Positions 25,032 to 37,351 of a stretch of DNA of 64,000 nucleotides are shown here, piece after piece. Numbering within the stretch: position 1 is the stretch's first letter; every line of letters starts with the position of its first letter. This DNA is from Candolleomyces eurysporus (lineage: Eukaryota > Basidiomycota > Agaricomycetes > Agaricales > Psathyrellaceae). The stretch lies in contig JANBPK010000862.1 in assembly GCA_027579435.1 (NCBI GenBank), positions 1-64,000 of the forward strand. Direction: 5' to 3'. The notes below the pieces were generated by a model. That model did not search any database. It was not told where the DNA came from and saw only the letters and a program-made list of their open reading frames with translations. The position numbers and the translations under genes are program-made.

Positions 25032-25755
25032 TTAGTCAGTGGTGTCCTTGGCAAACTTCCAGGCTTTATTGGATTTCTTGAAGTCTTCCCAAGTTTGAAG
25101 AATAATCTGTGTTCAAGATGCGTGGACAATCAGCCCACTACGCGGCGAGAAGATGACCAAAAAAATCAATGCGAACCTGTGGTCCTGGGAATCCAGTGAT
25201 CCAAGTCCAGTACAACTCAACGCCGTCCTTCCCCTCAGTGAAAAAACTATTGTTGGTATAGAGGACGTCAAATAGGTGGCGACCCGGATAGAATGGAGGA
25301 ACATACAAAAGACCGTCGTCGTCGGCGCCGACACCGTAAACAGTGGGTTCACAAGAGACGAGGAGGTAGTCACCCTGTTTCAAAGTGCGAGTTAGGCAAC
25401 TCTCATCGTATTTGCGGGCCTACTTACGGCGGAGGCGTCTTTGCTCGTAACGTAGACTTTGGTACCATCTTCCAGGACTATGGCAAACGTTAACTCGAAC
25501 GTGTCGGGAACGAGCTCGACGATAAACTGCACACGAGGCTCAGCATTCTTGGGTTCAGCATGGGTCAGTCGTTCAGCTCACCTTCTGGTTCCATTCCCCG
25601 TTAGGCGGAGCAGGAATGATCTTCGAGTTGTCGTCCGAGAGCTGAGCGGCTTGGCTATCGGAATCGTCCCCACCCTTCTGAACGGTCTGAATGGACATAA
25701 TTGCGCTATCGGGCTCAGCCCTGAGCTCTGAGATGGCGCGTTCGATTGCCGACAT
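25032..25755 (-). CDS. 181-residue relative of the duplicated small protein
   Basis: Minus-strand exons 25755-25582, 25526-25428, 25374-25177 and 25106-25032 join to 181 residues. After the first intron it reads FIVELVPDTF (compare FEFELVDGIL in the duplicated protein), and near the end VELYWTWITG then, after the last intron, IILQTWEDFKKSNKAWKF (compare ELYWTLVNE and IQVMEWKGNHQQAWGF). Three intron positions, all phase 0, coincide. It lacks the cysteine cluster and has an acidic N-terminal 50 residues. Function unknown. Convergent with the PAP2 gene, with only 167 bases between stops. Confidence 0.72.
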
Positions 25756-26706
25756 AATGGTGGGTGGAGGTGGTGGAGGTGGAAGCTTGGGCTGAAGAGG
25801 CTCAGGAGAGGGTCTGATTCTCTAGTTTGAGGGTACGAATTTACCTTTATACATGCTCAAAATTGGGCCTCAGGACGACCGTAGGATACCAGATTTGCCA
25901 TTGGGGCATGCTTCCTGTCACCGAAGGTGTAAGAATTCGTAACCCACCCGGAGACAATGTAGGTCCGGGAGGTCGTTCAACTGAGTAATGCCTGGAACAC
26001 TCAAATTAGCAGGGATCCGGATGTCACTATAAGTACAAACACGCCTCATTCGGGGGGAGTGGCCGCCTAAGCGCTACCACAGCGCTGTGAGATGTGTCCG
26101 CAGGGGACATATGAGGTGGCGCGCATCCAGCGTCCATTCCATCTGTCTCGCCCTTTGAAGAGATTGCAGCAGAAGTCCTTTACAGTCGTTTGCATAAATC
26201 AGTTCAGGTCCTCGAAACGAAAAGTCCGTGTTGCCTTGTGTTTGTATCGTCCTGAAGGGGGTAACCCTTGATGTGACACCGTGATGGTCACACTGAAGGC
26301 ACCAAGGCCCCCGCAAAAGACTCTCGCTTGACCACCATCGCCGCCCTTGCACTCGCTCGTTCCTGGGCAACTGACTGGAGGATCTCCAATATCTTTGGGC
26401 ACAGAGCGAGCTCAAACCGAGCCTCACTATGGACCTGGGATTCCAACTAGCCAGCACCACTAGCTTTCTGCTAGTGATTCTCGTCGCCCGCAGCTTCCCT
26501 CTCTCATTTTGATATCTTCAATACCTTCTGGCTCCGCTCTGTGCCTGCGCTCGATCAGGCACGAACCTCTGCAACTGTCGCAGTTCAAGCTGGTCATCAC
26601 CCCAAATCAACAATATATCGCCCGATTTTGACAGTATTTTCGCCACTCTGAGGCGACGAGTCTGTCGAGTTCAAAAATTTGGGGATTCTTTTTCCAGTAT
26701 ATAAGT
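25756..26706. other. Intergenic, no gene seen
   Basis: Open frames on the minus strand (for example 26074-26460) show no motif or splice continuity. The stretch lies between two divergent genes and probably contains both promoters. Confidence 0.4.
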
Positions 26707-28598
26707 ATGTACACTCTTTTCGTCCCAAATCCACTCGTAATCTCATTCCCAGCTCCCCAGATGCCTCTTTTAAATGACCCTGTTCCAACTGGTATCTTTG
26801 TTGGCGATTCTACCATTCCGCGATGCCCTTCAGACCAGTGGTTTGATTCTCTTGGATGGATCGGTATGCCCCTCCCCTTCACCTCTATACCATTGCTAAT
26901 AGCATTTCATGTGAAAGATGGTGCCAGCAACCCACCTATTTATTTTTACACCCACGACGAAAAGCTTACGGTCCTCCGCTACTTTCGGCCCAACCACCCC
27001 CGTATCGCAGAACTCGAAGCCCAGCCAGCCCCACCTATGTATCGCAATGACGGATTCGACGTAGATTTGATGGGCCTAGGTTCTGCTCCCATTGTCAACC
27101 CCTCGCCACCTCCTCCAACCGCCGTTGCCCCACCTTCTAGCGCAGCTGCGGCTGCAACGGAAGGTTTATTTTTTGCTCCCATTCTTGATATCCCATAGAA
27201 CTCATTCTATTATTTCTAGATGAATACAGAGTCACAGTAACCATGAGGTGGACCATGGTCGAAGATCAGGGTCCACTCTCGCGTGCTTCTGCCAAAGTGC
27301 CAGCACCAAAGAAAATGCAAGAGAACAAGTTTGCGGTCGTCAATCTTCGGGTCATTGAACGTGATGACTTTATCTTGGCCTTTCTCCGTGCCCACGACCA
27401 GCACGAGAAGTACCGGGTTGGGACCTCTGGCCCGCCGTTTAAGCTTTGGTGGACCGGTTGGTGTGTACAGCCTACAACCCCTCGCCCATTTGTTCCATGA
27501 ATACTCACAGTGTAGTATGATGTAGCGGCGCCAAGACCAATGCTGTCACCATTGACAACGACGAAGAATTCCAATCCTCAACCACTGCTATCCTCCAGCG
27601 GCGTGGTAAGAACACCACAATTGTCGTTGACTTCGACGTTGATCAATGGGTTCCTTTCCGAGTCAGAAAGCGGGTAAGATTCTTTTCCTTGCTACAGCAA
27701 TATCTTTTGTGTGCTGACAATCTATCTTAATTTTCATAGACTCTCGAAGACGACAACGAGGGTGAAGAGATCACTACTGGAACCAAGGTATGTGCTAGAG
27801 CATTTTCACCGTTTGATGTCTGTGTAACGTCCACTAGGTTCCTCGTCTTGCTGATTTTTCGGAGGACGAAATTCTCCATGGACGGTTCATTGTGCTATTG
27901 AAGAAGCGCTGGCCATGTGAGACCCATCTCGGTGAACATGGCGAGACTGGCTACTGCTACGTTGACCCTGCTGGGCAACACTTTGGTCTGAACATGCGGA
28001 GGCTCAAATGTTGGGCAGCAGCCATTGTACGCCAATCATTTCTCTATCATTGTCAATTTTTTTTCTCATTACGACTGTATAGGCTGCAGGCGATGCTAGT
28101 GCCAAGGAGCCCCCTAATAGCATTGAATTTGATGGTCCTCGTGATGGCCGTGTTTCGTCGACAAGGCCCCGTGGCCGTGCTGGCCCTCACCGTGCTGAAG
28201 CCCAGCCACCGGCTGCCCCTTATGAGCCATTGTCTGCGCTCGTCACTGTACTTGCTGCAAAGATGGTTGGGGATATGACAGCTGCCCCATCCACCCCGAA
28301 GCGGCCGTTTGGCGAGGCCTCTCCTGCAACAGCCCTCTCTCCAGTCCCTACTCGGAGCTTGGAGCTCCATGCATGCCTCGAAGATTTCCGCGAGAAGGAG
28401 GGTGTTGACTTGACTGGCTGCGAAAGCAAGCTTGTTGAGCTCCGGTATGTACCTGGTATAATCTCCCGTGTTCCCCTTTCACGGTTGATAGAAGTTACTG
28501 GTGCTATTGAAGGTGATGCTATTCTGTTCCAAACATTCTGTGAGAAGTGGTGCGCTCGCCTGGACGAGAAGAAGCGTAGTCTTTCATCCACCTTTTAG
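26707..28598 (+). CDS. 519-residue protein of unknown function, basidiomycete family
   Basis: Exons 26707-26863, 26903-27163, 27220-27460, 27526-27673, 27740-27787, 27838-28026 and 28083-28598 join to 519 residues without a stop. A proline/alanine-rich linker precedes the third exon. The sixth exon has the best-conserved looking core: FIVLLKKRWPCETH followed by GEHGETGYCYV and GLNMRRLKCWAAAI, a C-x2-H ... C pattern that could bind metal. Next come EPPNSIEFD and RPRGRAGPH. I recall similar proteins widely in agaricomycetes but no function. The 39-base first intron is in frame and may be retained. The gene is convergent with the mariner transposase, 73 bases away. Confidence 0.65.
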
Positions 28599-28671
28599 TT
28601 CTCTTAGTTCTCTTAATCCTTGACTCCTCTCAAATACTAATTCTTAATTCTTTACTTGTCTTTATACATAA

Positions 28672-29748
28672 TTATGAGTATCCACAATTGATAATCCATC
28701 CCTCTGCATCTTCGATTGAGATTGAAAGAGTTGCTTGCTGAATCAGCCACGGCCGAACTTCGGGACGAATTGCCTCTGCCTCGTTTCTACGGAGCCATGC
28801 CTTGATTGCAGAGAATGCCTGCTCAATTGGGTTGAAGTCAGGAGAATATGGCGGAAGATAAATCAGGCGTGCATCTACATGCAGTTGGTAAGCCAATTTT
28901 TTTGAGCGATCTCCAAGGCAATGCGACATACTGCATTCATCCACGATGATCCTTCGCAACTCTTCATCGTGATGTATAGCACAATTATCAAGAATGATAA
29001 CACTGCGAGGGCCGGGGTAAGGATTAAGCTGGGGTGCCTACAATCACTTTCAACGCTGCACTTTGCTGAGCCAAATTTGAGATTTCAGACGCACCAACTG
29101 TTGCTCAACAAACTGAAGGAATCGCTCTTTGTTCACTGAGCCCTCAAAGATATCAAGAGCAATAATTCCATCGCAGGTAAGTGCTGGGAGAACTGAGTAG
29201 CGCTGTCCTCGTAAAAATGTCTGCCTCCTGACGCACGCCCTACCCATCCCAGCCCAACCTTCTAAACGATGATTGGTCATATCGTCAACACTCGATTCAT
29301 CCAACCAAACCATGTACTCCATTGGTATGTCGCCATGCGCTGCTTGCCATGTTGCACGAAGGGCTTCATTTCGCTCAGCTGCAGCAGCTGAGATCCGTTT
29401 CTTGTTTATTGTGATATTGGTGAGGGTGCGATAGATTGTTGAGATCGAGACATCAATCCCCCGGGCTTCCGACAGCTGTTCCTGGAGCTCATCCAGATAG
29501 AGTGCAGGATTTGCTTGTAACAATGAGCTCAAGTATGAAACATCACCGCTATCAAGTGTCCTGCGCCGTCCTTGAGGCTTCAGAGAGGGATTACTGAATT
29601 CGCCGTATTCTCGATGCCATTTCAGGATGGTGTAGACATGACGCTCCGTACACCCAGCAAGCTCAGCAATTTCGCGAACAAGCATTCTGTCAGTGTACCT
29701 CCAGTGTACGATCCGTTTTCGCAGTTGCTCTGAAAGGTGGGGGGGCAT
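28672..29748 (-). CDS. Tc1/mariner (IS630-type) transposase
   Basis: Minus-strand exon 29748-29095 and exon 29028-28672 join in frame. The N-terminus has a helix-turn-helix region (EIAELAGCTERHVYTILKWH) and an ISTIYRTL segment. The DDE catalytic core shows WLDESSVDD, IILDNCAIHHDEELRR and LPPYSPDFNPIEQAF, supplying Asp, Asp and the final Glu. A further 57-base GT-AG segment (28931-28875) lies between the second and third catalytic residues. It is in frame, and removing it brings the Asp-Glu spacing to the usual 35 or so residues. Full-length protein would be 336 residues unspliced or 317 spliced. No clear terminal inverted repeats seen by eye. Confidence 0.88.
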
Positions 29749-32700
29749 CGAGAGGAGGGGAAGGAATACAGCTATTATCGATTGTCGCTCAAACTGAGAT
29801 CGGAATTCCAGACCTGAATGTCACACTGATGTCACGAAAACCGGAGATCAGACTACTTTTGGGTAGAGCAAACAGGATCAAATATTGGATTTGTTTTCGG
29901 CAACATGAACTCGTTTATGCAAACGACTGTAGCACTTTGTGAGATAAATTTAGAACCAGGCACAATTTCACGATCAGCCTCCACCATTCCCCTCAAAGAG
30001 AAGTGCATGCCACGGAGAAATGGCATTTCGTTTTCCGGGTGCAATTGATAGTATCAGTAGATCCATGGAGGAAGGTTCCGATACTACTATCGTTCACAAA
30101 CGGGATGACCCAGGTCGGTGTCTCAACGAATGGCAGCCCTCACACACGAAAAGACGCTCCCCGGAGATGAATGAAATTGTACACTATGACGATGATGCAC
30201 AAACACTACACCACCGTCACCACGCTTGCTCGAAGTCCTCGAAATTCAGGTCGAACTCCCGCTTGGTGACGGCATCAACATAGTGATCAGTGGCATCAGT
30301 AAATCCATGGGAGTTTGATAAGGCTAGATAAGGGAATGCCATCAATAGATGTTCATCAATTTCCATCAGTCTGACAGTCCATCTTGTCAGGCTGTGTAAA
30401 GGTAGATAAGGTCAGGATATACCTGGCAGATGTGGTGGGTTTGTGGCATTAACGCTGATGTTCGTAGAAATTTTTTGGGACCTGGAAAATATTCCTGAAT
30501 GACACGCTCCGATGTTGAGAACTGGGTTCTCGCAGGCTGCTTGCATCCCGAGCAAGGATTTCTCAGGGACCACCGAAGTTCTGCAATCCATTCGAAATAG
30601 GTGAGCCAGCACAGCAGACGTTTGTAAGATCTCGAATTATCTTATCAGAGAGTCTTAAATATGTTGCGCCTGGTACCGACAAGTTCGATGAAGAGGAGCA
30701 ATAAAATTCCGCCCAAGCGGACGATACACACCCTGTAGTGACTATAGCTCTTATGAATCGGTGTGTTTTGCAGCCTGTTTGTGAGCGAGCTCTGTAGTTT
30801 TCATTGACTGCAGACAGCATGGTCAAAATCCAACCCCACATAGCAATACATACCCACTCTTCTGACACGAGTGGCTGGGTCAAAACGATTCGAACTGTCG
30901 CGGTTACATCCCCTCTTCATGTGTTAGTCCACGAATTAATTGCCAATCTCCACGCAAGCGACAGACCTTTCTGGGCCGAGAAAGATTATGGAAAATGTAA
31001 GGAATGGCCGATTCAAACCATCGGGGACCATTTAAGATGGCAAACCCATACACCTCTCAAGCTGTAGAGCAAGAGCGCAAAGGATGCGTTCATAAACGAG
31101 TTGCACGTATTATTCAACCTTGGTCACTCGTGTTATGTATTACATGTCACTGAAGGTCCTCACATCTACCGGANNAGCAGTCTCAGAGGAATTATTGAAA
31201 GGGCCAACCCCTCGTGCATCATCGATATCTGGTTTACAGTTCCGCGTATATGCCCTGCTCTCTCGGACTATTTTAATTATTCATTAACTGGCCGTCAGTG
31301 AGGTGTGAGCGCAAGTCCACCAGCCAACGAGCGCACAGAGAGTTGAGTATGTGCCAATAATTCTACGTACTTGGCTTTTGAGCTGAGATTGTTTCATAGT
31401 ACTGGGCTGTAGAATTTGTGATTTAAGCGTCGGAAAAAGCAGTGGCCGAAGTGGCGTTTCTTGTTACTGCCATCATCACCAGATCATTCAGTCAGATACT
31501 CCAGTTGTACATGCTAGCCTTGGCAACCTTGGCAACCCCGCAATTCTTGGAACCACTTCAAGGTTGATTGACTTTGGATAAAGCATTGCTGGTTTCAGTT
31601 GTATGGAATAGAGGATATTCACATTATTGACGCAACTCTCGAATTTCTTTGGCAATTGACGTCAATCAGTGAGTGAACGCAAGGTTTGTTATTGACTTGT
31701 ATCCGGGAGATGGCCAAACAAGCCTGTAGGCAGGGGGTTTTCTGAAAACCTGGGTGCTTCCTCCTTATCCTCAAAGCCAAATCAGGGTGCAGACAAGCGA
31801 CAAGCAAACAGACGCAAGAGCATTTAGTCTTCATCCAGCGAATTTCCACCAAAGCTGAGCGCACCATCTTAGCTGGCTCGTTGGAATTGAACAAGGGATA
31901 TTTTTAACATCCAAAACATGCTTCAATAATTCAACCCTACATGGTCTTTTCTTAATTACTTACAGTATTTGGATTGGGAGATAACCTGCGCCCAACCGTG
32001 GCCATGCCAATGGTTCGATCCTACGTAGTCGTTTCTGGTATCCTCACCAATGTTGAACCAGGGGCATTCAGTGTTCAGGTATACCTAGTTGTTTCTGGCG
32101 CAAATGAGGAGACAAATATTCCAGCTAGGGGCCACATACGCCAATATCAATATCGTAGTTTATTCGTAATTCTATTACAGAAGAATCCAGGTTACTGACG
32201 GCTACAGGAACAAGACAGAAACAACCTCATTACTATGAATCAAGGACGCAATCCGATCTCTCTCATCTCATAAAAGTAACAAGGCACAATAGCAGGACCC
32301 CAGCACATTGGACCCATTGGACCCAGAGAAATCGGCCTGTCAGTGACAAGGCAACAGACAATCTGCATAGACGAACAAACGTTGAATTTGACTGGGCATT
32401 GATGCAAACCTACCTGACTGCTCGTTCTCGATCTTGCGCGTATAGGGTGACAAGCAGATCAGTACACCCTGTCAGGCTGATGAGTGTGTCGATGAGAGAT
32501 GGTGAGAAATGAGAATAAAAAGAAGCAGGGACGCTGGTAAAAAGTGTGCACCGCCAGTGCAATGGATGGATGGGTTGGAATCTACAAGCAAGCCGCAGTA
32601 ACCTGTGGAAATGAATCAATACCGAGTTACACAAGGGATGAACTCAGACCTGCCTAAGTTTTTTTCACCGTTGAACTTGGGCTTACAGAATGAGAAACCA

Positions 32701-34542
32701 TTTGACAGACCTGTTAAAACTTATGAGCACATTGTTGAGAAATGGTAATGAAAGGAGGAGGCGTACCGGTGGGGAGTGGAGCTGACCGTACCCGGGACTG
32801 GAAGGTATGAGCCAGTCACAGGTAAGCTACAGAAACAGGTGATCATTAAATTTAACTAGTAGGATCCCCACACACCCGGGGTCGGCTACTGGCCCATCTT
32901 CACGGTCAACCCTTGTACATGGCATTGAGTGCTAGGCAAAAATGCAGGAAAATGGACATGCCTTTCACAGGAGATGGGCGCCTCAATGAGAACCGCACCC
33001 AGGTTTCTCGTAAGGTGATCACAGAGTGGACCAAGTGACGTCGGAAGAGCAATGGAAGGGGTGAGGTGAATGGCAGAGTGGACGAGCCAAGCGGGAATAG
33101 AGGTTGTCGACAAGGAGTGAAGGAACCCTCTTCATGCTTAGAACTCTTTATATATAGTCGTAAAACCGGGAAGCCCGGCAAGGGGGTTGAAATTATTGAA
33201 ACACAACCTTGAAGCTGCCGTTGCCGCAATGCCCGGATCCCCTTCCCTGTTTATGTAATAAACACGTCAATGTACGGTAGTTCCCTCTCATGCTGTATTT
33301 TCCCTTTCACCTATTATTCTCTCAACTAGTACATGCATTCACTCGTGAGCGAGTGCATTGTCCCTGGTGCTGTTAAGCAATCGTATGTGCTTGTCTGACA
33401 GAACACAAGTAAACATGTGGGCGCTTGTAGGCGCCGTTTGCTCAGGGAATAACGATCACGGGACCAATGCGTTGATCCTGAACCCCTATAGCAACCAACC
33501 GAATCAAAAACCCTGCTCAACCTGATATTAAAGGAGCGAGTTTGGCGGTGTAATTTGGAGTTCGATCAGGTCCGTAAATGAAAGCTGAGATGAGTGTATT
33601 AGGATTGTGGATACTACGTACATATTGTATGAATAATATGTACATGGACGTTAAATTTTCCCTTTTCCCAAGAATGCATCAACCCAGACTGACCCACAAT
33701 TGACTACTGATGGCTCCACTTTAGCTTCAGTCATCAGTGTCAGAATACGTGCAGTCTCGAACCGACGCCGCAGTACGGATGTGGCTTGGCATGGTAAGTT
33801 GGGGCCGGTTTCGAGCGAAGCGATAAAAGAAGGGGCTGCAGGCGGCCAGTATCATACCCAGCGCAAACGGGTATATGACTCGCATTGTCGTTATTCCTTC
33901 GTGTTGCACCCTGTCGGAACACTTCAGCGAGTCCCTGACAGCTGTGCATATAACCTTACTCACCGTCGTTCTGCAATCGCACCATTATGTTCCTTGATTT
34001 CCACAGACCTGGGTAAAGATAAGTTAGGTACTTGTAGGCAAACAAATGTTGCGAATCACATTCTCATTGCCCTGTACTACCTCTCATTGCCCTGTACTAC
34101 CTCATAAGTTAACGGTTGGGAAGCAGAAAGCTAGAATCCGCTTACCTGCTATCAAAGAGTTGAGGATCGCGCTTGAAAAACAATAGCTATTGACGATGGC
34201 GGCAAGAAGCAGGCGTGCGTGACTTCCCATTATATATACCTAAAAATTGATTGATTGTGCCAAACACGTTTACTTTAAGTCTCTAACATTCCTTGCTTTC
34301 GCTTCCCTCCCCTGACCACCAGCATTTCCTTACCGACCTCTTTTCCTCTACACCTTCGCTTCGCTGTTGCGACGTCATGAAGCAGCAAGGCAATGAATGA
34401 CCCCATCCCTAGTCCCACCGGAAACGAAAGAAGATTGGCTCATCATCAGGCATGTGCTCCAGGACTGCCCCTGCCCTGTATTATACCTCCAGATTGCCGC
34501 CACCATCTATATTCCGGTCCTCCATTCTCTCCCCATCTCAGC
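29749..34542. other. Gene-poor stretch
   Basis: About 4.8 kb without a supported gene. Open frames are short, lack motifs and do not join by splice sites. Two adjacent Ns lie at 31174-31175. A 21-base tandem duplication (CTCATTGCCCTGTACTAC core) sits near 34062-34104. The stretch could be old transposon sequence decayed past recognition. Confidence 0.45.
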
Positions 34543-35204
34543 ATGTCTACTCTGGATGACCTACTCCGGATGACCTACCACGGCCTGAACTGGAAAACGT
34601 CTCTCGCGGGGCCACCAGAGGAAATCAAGGCCAGAAGGGTGTTCTGGCACAACCTGATCGCGACGGGCGATGTCTGCTTCAGCTACGCGTTCAGCCAGGC
34701 ATGCTCGCTGTCAAGCTGAACCGACAGTCCAGCAAGTGGTATCGCATCCTCGACAGCAAAGTAAATCGCGCTTTCAAGACCACCAAGACGTACTGGCGCA
34801 AGGCTCAATGACGGCAAGACTACGATGCACAGGCGGATCAGGATTACATGGAGCTGCATGAGTGGCTGCAGCAGCTGAAGGACAAGACAATGGGCCAGCT
34901 CGAGTGGTTGATGCAGAAGGGGGAGACCCAAGGGCCTCTCTATGTCATGCCAGAGGACGTCAAACTCATTCTTCTACGCAAGTTTATCGAGCGGCAGGCC
35001 GCCGGTATTCCCCATAATCCACAATTGCGCAACTCTTTCATTGCGGGAGAGCTACCCTCATATAGCTACCCTCATATAGCCATCGCAACCATTCAGTGGA
35101 CTCTTACTCCCCCGAACCTTCCGACCAAGGTTTCACCGATCCGTCACATTCCCATTCATCAGGTTCGTGTGGGTTCAGCTCTTTCATTATCGTTCGATCA
35201 CTGA
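34543..35204 (+). pseudogene. Broken hypothetical gene
   Basis: The frame from 34543 starts MSTLDDLLRMTYHGLNW and runs to YAFSQACS. A second frame from about 34700 reads VKLNRQSSKWYRILDSKVNR, meets a TGA at 34809-34811, then continues in the same frame as DYMELHEWLQQLKDK, PEDVKLILLRKFIE and NPQLRNSFIAGE. The joined reading looks like one helical protein with a frame change near 34690 and one in-frame stop. An intron could explain the frame change but not the stop. I do not recognise the family. Confidence 0.4.
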
Positions 35205-36058
35205 GCCACTCTCCAGACCGACAGAATGACATCACAGCCCGCCTTTCAAATTCGCGCGCATCCGAATCCCCTTCACTATTGACAAACGAAGCTCTCGCCG
35301 TGGTCGATACGAACCAGTCAAGTGGGCCCACCGAGTTCCTGCACCTTGACCACAAGAAAATCCACCGTCTTTGTCCTTCCTCTTGCAGTAGGAACAAAGG
35401 GCTGTCAGATCCACTGGTAGTCATCACCTTTCCTTGCCCTGAGGATGTGCCATGTTCACGTCTTTGCCCTTTCCTCTCGACCCCTCTGCATTCCTTGCAG
35501 ATTCCATTGACCGTGATGAAGGAAGTTCGTTCTTCCATTCACAGAGAGGATCGACATCGATTGTGAGGTAGTAGAAACACAGCCAGCTGGTGGATTCGAC
35601 AGCGTCGAGAAGCTGGTCTGCTTGATATTCTTTTTGGAGCATATCATTGTGTACTGTGACTCTCGATGGGAGGAGGTGGATACGAGCAATGTCGATTAGC
35701 TTGTCTCGGTTAACGGGATTTTGGAGGACAAGGAGGGGGCTGCCGACAGCTACGATGCTGGCGTCAAAGACAAGAGCTGCTCCTTTGGCGCTGTCGGACG
35801 CACTGGCCGTGGCTTGACAAAAACCTATAGCGTCCATGTATGTTTTCGTGTCTGCCTTTTGAACACCCGCTAACGCCCGGCTATCCAGGCCTCGAAAGTT
35901 GATATGCTAACCGTCTGAGTGGCTCAAGCGATCTAGATAAAGTGGAATATATCACTGTCCCTTCACAACCTGCTTCACCCCTTATTCATATTCAGATCAA
36001 GCCTGTTCATTTGCCTGCTGCTTCCACCTCCAATGCCCTCTCTTCCCCTTAGTATTCA
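35205..36058. other. Weak minus-strand open frame, no recognised gene
   Basis: A minus-strand frame of 137 codons (35837-35424) starts MDAIGFCQATASA and contains SRVTVHNDMLQKEY. It has no recognised motif, and a plus-strand frame of similar length overlaps it, so I do not call a gene with confidence. Confidence 0.2.
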
Positions 36059-36382
36059 TTGTCGACGGCTGGGGCTATGCCACTCCCTCCACCACCTTCA
36101 ACTGCGGGGAGTTTGCTCTCTGCTGCTATGCTCACGCCGACTGAGCATACTCAGGACCACCACGAGAAGCTTCTTTTGCATCCTGAGGTCGTTGAAGCCA
36201 AAGAATGCTTACTCCAGAAGGTTGTGGACAAATGTCTCGGTCATAGAGTGATGGCCACCAAGGCGAAGAGGCTGAGGGGTGAGGAAAACGTCGAGGCCGG
36301 ACCTGGATTGAAGTTGGGGATTAGTGCGGGATTGACGAGGAAGGACGTTCAGAAGGCTGTGGGTGCTGTTAGGGTGGTTTGA
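36059..36382 (+). pseudogene. C-terminal fragment of an LCB1-like serine palmitoyltransferase subunit
   Basis: The frame ends CLLQKVVDKCLGHRVMATKA, KRLRGEENVEAGPGLKLGIS, AGLTRKDVQKAVGAVRVV. This matches the expected C-terminus of LCB1, the non-catalytic subunit of serine palmitoyltransferase in ER sphingolipid synthesis: an LLQ.VVDE.L helix, the TRAKRLRG.E..EP.PS.RL pattern and a final ALTRKE.EKA.. helix. Only about 80 residues remain; the pyridoxal-phosphate-fold part that should precede it is absent in the upstream 1 kb. It is therefore best read as a gene fragment or retro-copied or transposon-captured piece. Confidence 0.6.
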
Positions 36383-36500
36383 GTGATTGGAGAGGGATGT
36401 CCTTGAAGTAGTCGCGAGCGTCCTGGGCATAGCATTTCACTTTGAAGATTTGGCTCACATCACACTTGCTCCCGGCATATGTAAGTCGTTTCTCGAGCTC

Positions 36501-37351
36501 TCAGGGAGTGATAAGTAAGTATGGAGCAAGTGTTTGAACGGGGGGATGCACCTTCTTAAAGAGAAGCTCGATTACAATGACTTTGTCGAAGATGTTGCCG
36601 TTCAAATAGGTCATGTCTAAGACTTCCGGGCCAGCACCATTGAGGGCCCCCATCCTGGACTTGAACATCTGCATAAACGCCGCTGTCAAGAATCTCCGAC
36701 TCTCCACCTCGGTCTGCACTACAGAGATTCATCTTCAGTTCCGGTGCTCCACTTCCGTTCTCGTGAAGGCGCCCTGTTGGGGGAGTGGCAACTGTTCCCG
36801 GTCTCCTGTTAGCGTTTCCTGCGACTCAGGACAATATGATAGTGTTTATTGGTCCGAAACGTAGTCCCAACAACCCAAATAGCATTCCCGACTCCATGAA
36901 GTAGGGAGGGTTCTGTCGCGTTGAAACGTAAATCCTCGATTAAGTCCACCTGGAATATCCGATCGAACCTCTCATGTTCTTCGCGGACCGACTTCTCCTT
37001 TGCCCCTTGGACCATAACATATTGAGGTTATTTCTTCAGCTTCTCATTGACATGTTGCTCTGAGGGTCAGTATTTTTGGGCAACATCCATCCCCTACAGG
37101 TTCTTCGAGATATCGTTTTGCAGTCCAGATCGTTTCGGCTGATGCGTTTTGGGGAAGTCCTCCCAGCGCTTTTGTTTGGCTTCCTCTATCATCGTCCCAT
37201 ATTTGATCCTTGCTTCGCAATATTCTCTATGCGAGTGGTGCAAGTGGGGGTATCTGAGTGTGGGAGCTAGCAAGGATGTTGCATGACGTAGAACAACATC
37301 TGACAGCCCATGCGACTTGCGTTCGTTGTTGCCAGTGGAGAGGAGAGTCAA
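36501..37351 (-). other. Fragments of unknown and possible LINE origin
   Basis: Three minus-strand frames lie in a row. 37351-37094 contains YCEARIKYGTMIEEAKQKRW, which resembles the linker between endonuclease and reverse transcriptase in fungal LINEs. 37015-36809 (DLIEDLRFNATEPSLLHGVG) and 36719-36501 (VESRRFLTAAFMQMFKSRMG) are of unknown origin. None forms a complete gene. Confidence 0.3.

Noticed and set aside
28599..29850. Terminal inverted repeats of the mariner element
   Set aside because: Only a short CCTCTC-like similarity was visible on the two sides; too weak to call ends.
30240..30275. Possible tRNA T-arm (GGTCGAACTCC)
   Set aside because: No matching acceptor stem, anticodon arm or D-arm could be found around it.
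35104..35566. Overlapping 156- and 144-codon frames on opposite strands
   Set aside because: Each mirrors the other, neither has a motif, and the plus frame overlaps the end of a broken gene.
35850..35940. tRNA-like segment near GTCTGAGTGGCTCAAG
   Set aside because: It does not fold into a cloverleaf by eye, and expected conserved positions are missing.
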